Below, one piece after another: positions 42,012 to 50,908 of a stretch of DNA of 52,988 bases; the stretch's first letter is position 1, and each line of letters opens with the position of its first letter. Both the position numbers and the translations under genes were made by a program. The notes under the pieces are model-generated. The model saw only the letters and a list, made by a program, of their open reading frames with translations. It made no database searches and was not told the DNA's origin. Source of the DNA: CAZWEZ01 sp964632795 (lineage in GTDB: Bacteria; Pseudomonadota; Alphaproteobacteria; Rhodospirillales; 2-02-FULL-58-16); contig CAZWEZ010000010.1 of NCBI GenBank assembly GCA_964632795.1, positions 1 to 52,988 of the forward strand. Direction: 5' to 3'.

Positions 42012-43016
42012 ATGCAACAGCCGATCGAAGAAAGTGCTTCCGCCACCGGAACCCTCAAGAGCGGGAGCAACCTGGAACGGGTGCTGGCCGGCGGCCACTT
42101 CGCGGTGACCGGCGAGATCGGTCCGCCCAAGAACCACGACGCCGGAGTGGTCCGTGAAAAGACCGCCATGCTCAAGGGGTTGGTCGATGCCGCCAACGTC
42201 ACCGACAACCAGACCGCCGTGGTCCGCATGAGCTCCATCGCCACCGGCCTGCTGGTGACCCAGGAAGGGCTGGAGCCGATCATCCAGATGACGTGCCGCG
42301 ACCGCAACCGGCTGGCCATGCAGAGCGACCTGCTGGGGGCGGCGGCCCACGGCATCCGCAACCTGCTGTGCCTGTCGGGCGACCACCAGTCGTTCGGCAA
42401 CCATCCCGGGGCCAAGAACGTCCACGACATCGATTCGATCCAGATGGTGCGCATGGTCAAGGAGATGCGCGACGAGGCCAGGTTCCAGTGCGGCGAGGAA
42501 ATCCCGGGGGGCGGTCCGCCCCTGTTCGTCGGCGCCGCCGCCAACCCGTTCGCCGATCCGGTCGAGCTGCGCCCCTACCGCCTGGCCAAGAAGGTCGCCG
42601 CCGGCGCCGACTTCATCCAGACCCAGTTGATCTACGACATGGACCGCTTCCGGGAGTACATGAAGAAGGCCGTCGACATGGGGCTGCACGAGAAGGTCTC
42701 GATCCTGGCCGGGGTCGGCCCCCTGAAAAGCACCGGGATGGCCAAGTACATGCGCGACAGGGTCCCCGGGATGACGGTTCCCGACTCTTACGTGGACCGC
42801 ATGGCGGGCATCGTCGCCGGCATCGACAAGGAACACAAGAAGGAGCGCCAGGAGGCCTGGCGCAACGAGGGAATCAAGATCTGCATCGAGCAGATCCAGG
42901 AACTGAAGCAGATCCCGGGCGTCGCCGGGGTCCACGTCATGGCCATCGAGTGGGAGGCGGCGGTCAAGCCGATCGTCGAGGGCGCTGGCCTGCTGCCCCG
43001 GCCCGAGGTCGCCTGA
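42012..43016 (+). CDS. metF: Methylene-tetrahydrofolate reductase MetF (MetVF type)
   Basis: A 334-residue TIM-barrel flavoprotein interconverting 5,10-methylene-THF and 5-methyl-THF. The folate/flavin site is marked by VTGEIGPPKNHD with the conserved Glu, AANVTDNQTAVVRMSS, MTCRDRNRLAMQSDLLGA, LCLSGDHQSFG, FIQTQLIYDMDRF and SILAGVGPLKSTGMAKYM. These features, especially NVTDNQ and the long CSGDH-like region, are of the MetVF type rather than the classic NADH-dependent enterobacterial MetF. Such enzymes usually lack an NADH site and receive electrons through MetV. The frame is open upstream inside metV; the ATG at 42012 gives the normal N-terminus. Confidence 0.93.
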   Translation: MQQPIEESASATGTLKSGSNLERVLAGGHFAVTGEIGPPKNHDAGVVREKTAMLKGLVDAANVTDNQTAVVRMSSIATGLLVTQEGLEPIIQMTCRDRNRLAMQSDLLGAAAHGIRNLLCLSGDHQSFGNHPGAKNVHDIDSIQMVRMVKEMRDEARFQCGEEIPGGGPPLFVGAAANPFADPVELRPYRLAKKVAAGADFIQTQLIYDMDRFREYMKKAVDMGLHEKVSILAGVGPLKSTGMAKYMRDRVPGMTVPDSYVDRMAGIVAGIDKEHKKERQEAWRNEGIKICIEQIQELKQIPGVAGVHVMAIEWEAAVKPIVEGAGLLPRPEVA

Positions 43017-43017
43017 G

Positions 43018-44427
43018 ATGGACGGCATCGCCACCTTCGCCGGCGGCGAAGAAGGGGAGGCCCTTTCCCAGTCGGTGCTGGCGGAGATCGGCCAGAACGT
43101 CTTCCTCTGCTACCAGTGCGTCAAGTGCTCCAGCGGCTGCCCGTTGGCCGACCAGTTCGACCTCAAGCCCAACCAGGTGATGCGGAGCCTGCAGTTGAAC
43201 GACCCCGAGGTGCTCGAGAGCCGGGCCATCTGGTTGTGCGCCTCGTGCCAGACCTGCGCCACCCGCTGTCCCCAGGAGATCGACGTCACCGGGGTCATGG
43301 ACACCCTGCGCATCGAGGCCAGGAAGCGCGGCGTCAAGCCGGCGATCCCCGAGATCGACAAGTTCAACTCCTTGTTCCTCAAGTTCATCAAATTCTTCGG
43401 GCGCAACTACGAACTGGGCTTCATGGGCGCCTTCAACATGGCCCGCGGCACCCCGTTCAAGGACATGGGGATGGGCCTGGAACTGCTCAAACGGGGCAAG
43501 CTCAAGCTGTTCCCGAGCTTCGCCAGGGTCCCCGCCAAGGCCAAGCCGGTGGCCGAGTCCGCCGCCAAGGTGGCCTATTATCCGGGCTGCTCGCTGGAAT
43601 CGTCGGCCATCGAGTACGACCGCACGGTGCGGGCCACCGCCCGGGTGCTGGGCATCGAGTTGGTCGAGCCCGAGGGCTGGACCTGCTGCGGGGCCAGTTC
43701 CGCCCATGCCGTCGACCACACCCTGGCCGCCGAACTGCCCATGCGCACCCTTTCCACCGTCGAGCAGATGGGGTTGGACACCGTGACCTCGCCGTGCAGC
43801 GCCTGCTACGCCCGCCTCAAGGCGGCCGCCCACAACGTCGCCAACGACCCCGCGATGGCCGCCGAGATCGAATCCCGGAGCGGCCATGCCTACCGGGGCA
43901 CGGTGGCGGTCAAGCACCTGATCGACACCTTGATCGAGCGGGCCGGCCTGGAGAAGATCGGGGCCAAGGTCGAACGCCCGCTGGCCGGCCTCAAGGTGGC
44001 CTGCTACTACGGCTGCCTGATGACCCGCCCCCCCAAGGTCACCGGCGCCGAGCACCCCGAGTACCCGCTCGACATGGACCACCTGATGGGGGCGCTGGGC
44101 GCCGAACCGGTCGAGTGGTCCAGCAAGACCGACTGTTGCGGCAACTCGCTGAGCGTCACCCAGACCCCGGTGGCCCTGGAACTGACCCGGAAGATCCTGC
44201 GCAACGCCATGGATTGCGGGGCCGACGCCATGGTCACCATGTGTCCCATGTGCCACATGAACCTGGACGCCCGGCAGATGGAGATCAGCCTCGACCGCCC
44301 GATCCCGGTCTTCCACGCCACCCAGTTGATGGTTCTGGCCTTCGGGCTCGGCGTCGATGCGGCGGCGCTGGGCATGAACCTGGTCGATCCGCGCCCGGTG
44401 CTCGAAGAAAAGGGCCTTGCCGGCTGA
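43018..44427 (+). CDS. hdrCB: HdrC-HdrB fusion protein
   Basis: The 469-residue product joins the ferredoxin-like HdrC (two [4Fe-4S] motifs CYQCVKCSSGC at 31-41 and CASCQTCATRC at 74-84) to HdrB (from about residue 183). HdrB has two complete CCG domains: Cys191, Cys223-Cys224, Cys260-x2-Cys263, and Cys333, Cys373-Cys374, Cys409-x2-Cys412. These are the ligands of the two noncubane [4Fe-4S] clusters that in methanogens reduce the CoM-CoB heterodisulfide. Here no such substrate is expected; in the Moorella MetFV-Hdr complex the same subunits are present with unknown acceptor. It starts one base after the metF stop and ends the operon. Confidence 0.92.
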   Translation: MDGIATFAGGEEGEALSQSVLAEIGQNVFLCYQCVKCSSGCPLADQFDLKPNQVMRSLQLNDPEVLESRAIWLCASCQTCATRCPQEIDVTGVMDTLRIEARKRGVKPAIPEIDKFNSLFLKFIKFFGRNYELGFMGAFNMARGTPFKDMGMGLELLKRGKLKLFPSFARVPAKAKPVAESAAKVAYYPGCSLESSAIEYDRTVRATARVLGIELVEPEGWTCCGASSAHAVDHTLAAELPMRTLSTVEQMGLDTVTSPCSACYARLKAAAHNVANDPAMAAEIESRSGHAYRGTVAVKHLIDTLIERAGLEKIGAKVERPLAGLKVACYYGCLMTRPPKVTGAEHPEYPLDMDHLMGALGAEPVEWSSKTDCCGNSLSVTQTPVALELTRKILRNAMDCGADAMVTMCPMCHMNLDARQMEISLDRPIPVFHATQLMVLAFGLGVDAAALGMNLVDPRPVLEEKGLAG

Positions 44428-44503
44428 GCGCCGCCGCTGGGACCTTGCCCCGGCTTCGATGGCTGCTTAAAATCACTGGCCCGGACAAAAGGGGGAGGGA
44501 AGC

Positions 44504-44755
44504 GTGGCCAAGGACGCCGTTCCGTCGGATATCGCAAAATTGAACTTCGAGGCGGCGCTTTCCGAGCTCGAGGACATCGTCCGCCGGCTCGAGGAAGGGA
44601 CGGGAGGGCTCGACGAGGCGATCAAGGCCTACGAACGCGGGGCGGCGCTCAAGCGCCACTGCGAGGCCAAGCTCCAGGAGGCCCAGAACCGGGTCGGGAA
44701 GATCGTCCTCGGCCCCGACGGCGCCATCGGCGTCGAAGCCGCCGATGATGAATAA
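44504..44755 (+). CDS. xseB: Exodeoxyribonuclease VII small subunit
   Basis: The 83-residue XseB is the helical regulatory subunit of exonuclease VII. Family pattern: LNFEAALSELEDIVRRLEEG and GLDEAIKAYERGAALKRHCEAKL (in parts), followed by a short acidic tail. A GGGAGGGA lies before the start. It stands next to ispA as in most alphaproteobacteria. Confidence 0.93.
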   Translation: MAKDAVPSDIAKLNFEAALSELEDIVRRLEEGTGGLDEAIKAYERGAALKRHCEAKLQEAQNRVGKIVLGPDGAIGVEAADDE

Positions 44756-44764
44756 GGCCGCTTG

Positions 44765-45652
44765 GTGAGCGACTTCCGGGAAACCCTGGCCGACAACGCC
44801 GAAGCCGTGAACCGGGTCCTGGAGCGGTTTCTCGAGGTCGGCGGCGAACTCGAATCCCGGCTCATGGAGGCCATGCGCTATTCGTCGCTGGGCGGCGGCA
44901 AGCGAATCCGCCCGTTCATGGTGGTGGCCGGCGCCCGGCTGTTCAACGTTGCCGAATCCTGCGCCCTGCGGGTCGCCGCCGCGGTCGAGATGGTCCACTG
45001 CTATTCGCTGGTCCACGACGACCTGCCGGCGATGGACGACGACGACCTCAGGCGCGGCCAGCCCACCTGCCATATCCGGTTCGACGAGGCGACGGCGATC
45101 CTCGCCGGCGACGCCCTGCTGACCAAGGCCTTCGAGGTGCTGGGGGAACCCGACACCCATTCCGACCCGGCGGTGCGCTCGGACCTGGTCCTCGAACTGG
45201 CCCGGGCGATCGGCGACCAGGGCATGGTCGGCGGCCAGATGCTCGACCTGCTGGCCGAGACGCGCCCCCTGAAGATGCCCGAAATAACCCGCCTGCAACG
45301 GATGAAGACGGGAATGCTGATCGGCTTCGCCTGCGAATCGGGGGCGATTCTGGGCAAGGCGCCGCTGGCCGCGCGCCAGGCGCTGCACGCCTACGCCCAC
45401 GACCTCGGACTCGCCTTCCAGATCGCCGACGACCTGCTCGACGCCGAGGGCGACGAGAAGGAGGTGGGCAAGAAGACCGGCAAGGACGAGGCCGCCGGCA
45501 AGGCCACCTTCGTTTCCCTGCTCGGCCTCGAGCGGGCTCGCGACCAGGCGGCGCTGCTGGCCCGCCAGGCGGCCCAGCACCTGGAGTCGTTCGCCGACAA
45601 GGCGGAACCGCTGCAGGAACTCGCCAAGTTCGTTGTAAATCGACGTGCTTGA
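44765..45652 (+). CDS. ispA: Farnesyl/geranyl diphosphate synthase
   Basis: IspA elongates DMAPP with IPP to geranyl and farnesyl diphosphate. The 295-residue product has GGKRIRPFMVVAGARLF, the first aspartate-rich motif DDLPAMDDDDLRRG, GDQGMVGGQMLDL and the second aspartate motif FQIADDLLDAEGD. The GTG at 44765 (or TTG three bases earlier) is the start, with AAGG ahead. Between xseB and dxs; Dxs, encoded next, supplies the precursor pathway. Confidence 0.95.
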   Translation: MSDFRETLADNAEAVNRVLERFLEVGGELESRLMEAMRYSSLGGGKRIRPFMVVAGARLFNVAESCALRVAAAVEMVHCYSLVHDDLPAMDDDDLRRGQPTCHIRFDEATAILAGDALLTKAFEVLGEPDTHSDPAVRSDLVLELARAIGDQGMVGGQMLDLLAETRPLKMPEITRLQRMKTGMLIGFACESGAILGKAPLAARQALHAYAHDLGLAFQIADDLLDAEGDEKEVGKKTGKDEAAGKATFVSLLGLERARDQAALLARQAAQHLESFADKAEPLQELAKFVVNRRA

Positions 45653-45713
45653 TATTATTGTTATTCTATGTTCTTGATGTGGTAATTCCATCCCTTTCGG
45701 AAGAGAATGGGAA

Positions 45714-47642
45714 TTGACGGAAAAGAATACCGAACCTCGACTGCTGGATTCCGTCGACGATCCAGCCGACATCCGGGGCTTTACTAACGACCAGTTGCGC
45801 CAGTTGGCTGACGAGGTGCGCGAGGAGATCGTGCGGGTGGTGTCGTTCACCGGCGGTCATCTGGGCGCCAGCCTGGGGGTGGTCGAACTCACCGTGGCCC
45901 TGCACCACGTCTTCGAGACCCCCGAGGACCGCCTGATCTGGGACGTCGGCCACCAGACCTATCCCCACAAGATCCTCACCGGGCGGCGCCGGCGGATGCC
46001 GACCCTGCGCCAGGGCGGGGGGATTTCCGGCTTCACCAAGCGTTCGGAGAGTCCCTACGACCCCTTCGGCGCCGGCCACAGTTCGACCTCCATCTCGGCC
46101 GGGCTGGGAATGGCGGTGGCGCGGGACATGCAGGACCGCAACAACCACGTCATCGCCGTCATCGGCGACGGCGCGATGAGCGCCGGCATGGCCTACGAGG
46201 CGATGAACAACGCCGGCTCGAGGAAAGAACGGCTGATCGTCATCCTCAACGACAACGACATGTCGATCGCCCCGCCGGTGGGGGCGATGAGCGCCTATCT
46301 GTCGCGGCTGATCTCGTCCAAGCCGTTCCGCTCGATCCGCCACTTCGCCGGCGAGATGGCCAAGAAGTTCCCGCGCAGCATCGAGAAGGCGGCGCGCCGG
46401 GCCGAGGAATACGCCCGGGGCATGCTGACCGGGGGAACCCTGTTCGAGGAGATGGGCTTTTACTACGTGGGGCCCATCGACGGCCACAACCTGGATCACC
46501 TGTTGCCGGTGCTGCGCAACGTGCGCGACGACAAGGAACCGGGGCCGGTATTGCTGCACGTGGTGACCCGCAAGGGCCACGGCTACGACCCGGCCGAGAA
46601 GTCCCCCGACAAGTACCACGGGGTCGGCAAGTTCGACGTGGTGACCGGCGAGTTGGTCAAGTCGAAGGCCAACGCCCCCTCCTTCACCAGCGTCTTCGCC
46701 CGGGCCCTGATCGCCGAGGCCGAGGCCGACGACCGCATCCTGGCGATCACCGCGGCGATGCCGGCGGGCACCGGGCTCGACAAGTTCGCCGAGCGCTTCC
46801 CCGAGCGCTTCTTCGACGTCGGCATCGCCGAGCAGCACGCGGTGACCTTCTCCGCCGGCCTCGCCTGCGAGGGCTTCCGCCCCTTCGTCGCCATCTACTC
46901 GACTTTTCTCCAGCGGGCCTATGACCAGGTGGTCCACGACGTCGCCCTGCAGAAGCTGCCGGTGCGCTTCGCCATCGACCGCGCCGGCCTGGTCGGCGCC
47001 GACGGCGCCACCCACGCCGGGGGGTTCGACCTCGCCTATCTGTGCTGCCTGCCGGGGATGGTGGTGATGGCCCCGGCCGACGAGGCCGACCTGGTCCACA
47101 TGGTGGCCACCGCGGCGGCCATCGACGACGGCCCCTCGGCCTTCCGCTATCCTCGCGGCGAGGGGGTCGGCATCGAGTTGCCGGCCACCGGCGAGGTCCT
47201 GCCCATCGGCCGCGGCCGGATCGTCCGCGAGGGCACCACGGTGGCCCTGCTGAGCCTCGGCGGACGGCTCCGGGAGGCGCTGAAGGCGGCCGAGGAGTTG
47301 GCCGCGCGGGGGCTGCCGACCACGGTCGCCGACGCCCGCTTCGCCAAGCCGCTGGATTACGATCTGATCCGCCGCTTGGCCAGCGAACACGAGGTGATGG
47401 TCACCGTCGAGGAGGGATCGGCCGGCGGCTTCGCCGCCCACGTCATGCATTTCATGGCCGGCAAGGGGCTGCTCGACAACGGCCTCAAGTTCCGCCCCCT
47501 GACCCTGCCCGACCGCTTCATCGACCACGACGCCCCGGCCGTCCAGTACGAGGCCGCCGGCCTGGCCGCCGGCCACATCGTCGACACGGTGCTGACCGTG
47601 CTCGGCCGCCAACCCAAGGCCGTCAAACCGGTCAGAGCTTGA
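45714..47642 (+). CDS. dxs: 1-deoxy-D-xylulose-5-phosphate synthase
   Basis: Dxs makes the first intermediate of the MEP isoprenoid pathway from pyruvate and glyceraldehyde 3-phosphate, using thiamine diphosphate. The 642 residues show SFTGGHLGASLGVVELT, VGHQTYPHKILTGR, the TPP motif GDGAMSAGMAYEAMNNAG, HVVTRKGHGYDPAE, IAEQHAVTFSAGLACEG and GATHAGGFDLAYL. A TTG at 45714 is the start, preceded by GGGAA; an AT-rich 60-nt gap after ispA may contain a promoter. It needs thiamine diphosphate, whose last kinase (ThiL) is also in the window. Confidence 0.97.
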   Translation: MTEKNTEPRLLDSVDDPADIRGFTNDQLRQLADEVREEIVRVVSFTGGHLGASLGVVELTVALHHVFETPEDRLIWDVGHQTYPHKILTGRRRRMPTLRQGGGISGFTKRSESPYDPFGAGHSSTSISAGLGMAVARDMQDRNNHVIAVIGDGAMSAGMAYEAMNNAGSRKERLIVILNDNDMSIAPPVGAMSAYLSRLISSKPFRSIRHFAGEMAKKFPRSIEKAARRAEEYARGMLTGGTLFEEMGFYYVGPIDGHNLDHLLPVLRNVRDDKEPGPVLLHVVTRKGHGYDPAEKSPDKYHGVGKFDVVTGELVKSKANAPSFTSVFARALIAEAEADDRILAITAAMPAGTGLDKFAERFPERFFDVGIAEQHAVTFSAGLACEGFRPFVAIYSTFLQRAYDQVVHDVALQKLPVRFAIDRAGLVGADGATHAGGFDLAYLCCLPGMVVMAPADEADLVHMVATAAAIDDGPSAFRYPRGEGVGIELPATGEVLPIGRGRIVREGTTVALLSLGGRLREALKAAEELAARGLPTTVADARFAKPLDYDLIRRLASEHEVMVTVEEGSAGGFAAHVMHFMAGKGLLDNGLKFRPLTLPDRFIDHDAPAVQYEAAGLAAGHIVDTVLTVLGRQPKAVKPVRA

Positions 47643-47672
47643 TTTTTTCTTTTCCTTACCTCGTCGTCTGAA

Positions 47673-48419
47673 ATGCCGCCAAGCAAGCTGCGCCTCGACG
47701 CCCTGCTGGTCGAGCGCGGGCTGGCCGACAGCCGGGCCAAGGCCCAAGCGTTGATCATGGCCGGGGTGGTTTATGACGGCACCCGGCGACTCGACAAGCC
47801 CGGCGTTCAGGTGGCCGGCGACGCCGAGATCGAGGTCAAGGGACGCGACCATCCCTGGGTCTCGCGGGGCGGGGTCAAGCTGGCCCACGGGCTGGAGCAT
47901 TTCGGGATCGACCCCGCCGGGCTGGCGTGCCTGGACATCGGCGCCTCCACCGGCGGCTTCACCGACGTCCTGTTGAGCTGCGGCGCGGCGCGCGTCTACG
48001 CGGTCGACGTCGGCCACGGCCAGTTGGCCTGGAAACTGCGCCGGGACGACCGGGTGGTGGTGCTCGACAAGACCAACGCCCGCAACCTGACCGCCGAACA
48101 GGTCCCCGAGGCGGTCGCCCTGATCGTCTGCGACGCCAGCTTCATCGGCCTCCAGACGGTGCTGCCGGCGGCCATGGCCCTGGCCGCCCCGGGGGCATCC
48201 CTGGTGGCCCTGGTCAAGCCCCAGTTCGAGGTCGGCAAGGGGCGGGTCGGCAAGGGCGGGGTGGTGCGCGATCCCGAACTCCACCGGGAGGTCTGCGCGC
48301 GGATCGACACCTGGCTCGCCTCCCGGCCCGGGTGGCGGGTGCGTGGCCTGTGCGAGAGCCCGATCACCGGGCCCCAAGGCAACAAGGAATTTCTTATCGC
48401 CGCCCGGCTGGAGGCGTGA
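47673..48419 (+). CDS. tlyA: TlyA family rRNA methyltransferase / hemolysin-like protein
   Basis: The 248-residue product has an N-terminal S4 RNA-binding domain (LRLDALLVERGLADSRAKAQ) and a FtsJ-like SAM methyltransferase domain (SRGGVKLAHGLEHF, CLDIGASTGGFTDVLL, VYAVDVGHGQLAWKL). Mycobacterial TlyA 2'-O-methylates cytidines of 16S and 23S rRNA; most alphaproteobacterial members are unstudied and often named hemolysin. The late motif VALVKPQFEVGKG is typical. It lies 30 nt after dxs and converges with the next gene, with only 16 nt between stops. Confidence 0.92.
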   Translation: MPPSKLRLDALLVERGLADSRAKAQALIMAGVVYDGTRRLDKPGVQVAGDAEIEVKGRDHPWVSRGGVKLAHGLEHFGIDPAGLACLDIGASTGGFTDVLLSCGAARVYAVDVGHGQLAWKLRRDDRVVVLDKTNARNLTAEQVPEAVALIVCDASFIGLQTVLPAAMALAAPGASLVALVKPQFEVGKGRVGKGGVVRDPELHREVCARIDTWLASRPGWRVRGLCESPITGPQGNKEFLIAARLEA

Positions 48420-48435
48420 TTGCGGAACAGAGCCC

Positions 48436-49143
48436 TCAGGCGGCGGCCTTGACGGGCCTGACCTGGCGCCGGATCCGACGTTCGGAGTCCCGCCGCGCCA
48501 CACCCAGGTCGTGACACATCTGCAACCGCAGCCAGAACTCGTCGCTGGTGCTGAAGTAGCGGGCCAGGCGGAGCGCGGTGTCGGCGGTGATCGGCTGTCG
48601 GCCGGCGACGATGGCCTGGAGATGGGACGCCGGGACCCCGATGTCCCGGGCGACGCGGCTCGGCTCGAAGCCCAGGGGCTCGATGAATTCCTCGGCCAGC
48701 ACCGCCCCGGGATGGACGTCGCAGTTGGCGCACGCCGACTCTCCGAAACGCTCGCCTCCGGCGTGGGGCGGCTCGGGAACCGCCTCCGGCGGCGGCGGCG
48801 GGGGAACGAACCGGAGCTCGGTCGCCAGGCCGGCTGCCTTCCACGCCTGGAGACCGCCCCCGAGGTTGATGGCCTGGGAATGGCCAGCCTGCGTCAACTG
48901 CAAGGCAGCAACCGCCGAGCGCTTGCCGATGGCGCAGTGGATGACCAGCTTCTTCCCCGGAATCCGGGGGAACAAGTCGGGATCTAAGACCGACAGCGGA
49001 ACCAGCATCGAGCCGGGGATGTGTTCCTGCTCGTATTCGGAGGTCTCGCGGACGTCGATCAACACCGCCTCGCCGGCGTCGAGCCAGCGCCGCACCGTAA
49101 GCGGATCGGCCTCGTTCACTTCGGCCAGGGACCGTGGTTGCAT
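48436..49143 (-). CDS. Rhodanese-HigA (XRE antitoxin-like) fusion protein
   Basis: A 235-residue fusion. Residues 1-112 are a single rhodanese domain: LIDVRETSEYEQEHIPGS and the active-site loop VIHCAIGKRSAVAA with Cys70, then INLGGGLQAWK. A proline-rich linker (PPPPPPEAVPEPP, 114-127) follows and then a small CxxC (CANC, 138-141). Residues 143-220 are a HigA/VapI-type helix-turn-helix domain: HPGAVLAEEFIEPLG, RVARDIGVPASHLQAIVAGRQ and FSTSDEFWLRLQ. No HigB toxin gene lies beside it. The ATG at 49143 is chosen because GGGAG precedes it; the frame is open 20 codons upstream. It may be a sulfur- or redox-responsive regulator; that is inference. Confidence 0.88.
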   Translation of the reverse strand: MQPRSLAEVNEADPLTVRRWLDAGEAVLIDVRETSEYEQEHIPGSMLVPLSVLDPDLFPRIPGKKLVIHCAIGKRSAVAALQLTQAGHSQAINLGGGLQAWKAAGLATELRFVPPPPPPEAVPEPPHAGGERFGESACANCDVHPGAVLAEEFIEPLGFEPSRVARDIGVPASHLQAIVAGRQPITADTALRLARYFSTSDEFWLRLQMCHDLGVARRDSERRIRRQVRPVKAAA

Positions 49144-49150
49144 GCCATCT

Positions 49151-49155
49151 CTCCC
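49151..49155 (-). promoter_or_regulatory. Ribosome binding site for the rhodanese-HigA gene
   Basis: GGGAG on the minus strand, 7 nt before the ATG at 49143. It excludes the longer start at 49203, which has no such site. Confidence 0.6.
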
Positions 49156-49355
49156 GGACTCTTCCGCGCCAGCGGCGGGGAAGGGGATATTACGCATAGA
49201 CATGGTATATAGATATAAAATAGAAGACCGCCATGTCTAATAATATATATATCACATTATGAATATGTATAATATGCCCGCGACACAAGGGCCGACACTC
49301 ACCCGGCCGGCCAAACCCTGACCGTCCATGGCGTGGTATTACCTGGCTTCGGGGG

Positions 49356-50606
<1,251 letters not shown>

Positions 50607-50908
50607 GTGTTGTTTTTCTTTCTCTATCAAATCGTCGTAACCCTCCGCCCCGAAAGCGGGACGGCGAGCGTGCAAGCACGATGCAAGCATTACCGACGCG
50701 GCGTGCCCATGGCAGAGGCCCGTCTAACGAAACGCCCACATTTATCGAAAAGAAACGTGGCCGACCCTAAAGACTTGCCGGGCCGGCGAGCGATCGAAAT
50801 TCGACCGTGAAGGGAGTGTCGCTGACGCAAATAACGTGTCTCGGTGCCGGAAAGTCAAGACAATTCGCCTCTTGCCGTCGTTTCCCGCAGGGCCGTCCAC
50901 CCCCGCCG
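50607..50908. other. 302-nt intergenic region, upstream of rhlE
   Basis: No gene is recognised on either strand. On the minus strand the stretch is a plausible promoter and long 5' leader of rhlE; GCCGTCCCG-CTTT-CGGGGCGG near 50653-50669 could form a short stem in that leader, as seen in cold-responsive helicase leaders. CorC, on the same strand, ends at its left edge. Nothing else stands out. Confidence 0.4.

Noticed and set aside
48419..48436. Terminator between convergent tlyA and the rhodanese-HigA gene
   Set aside because: Only 16 nt separate the stops and no stem followed by T-run is visible.
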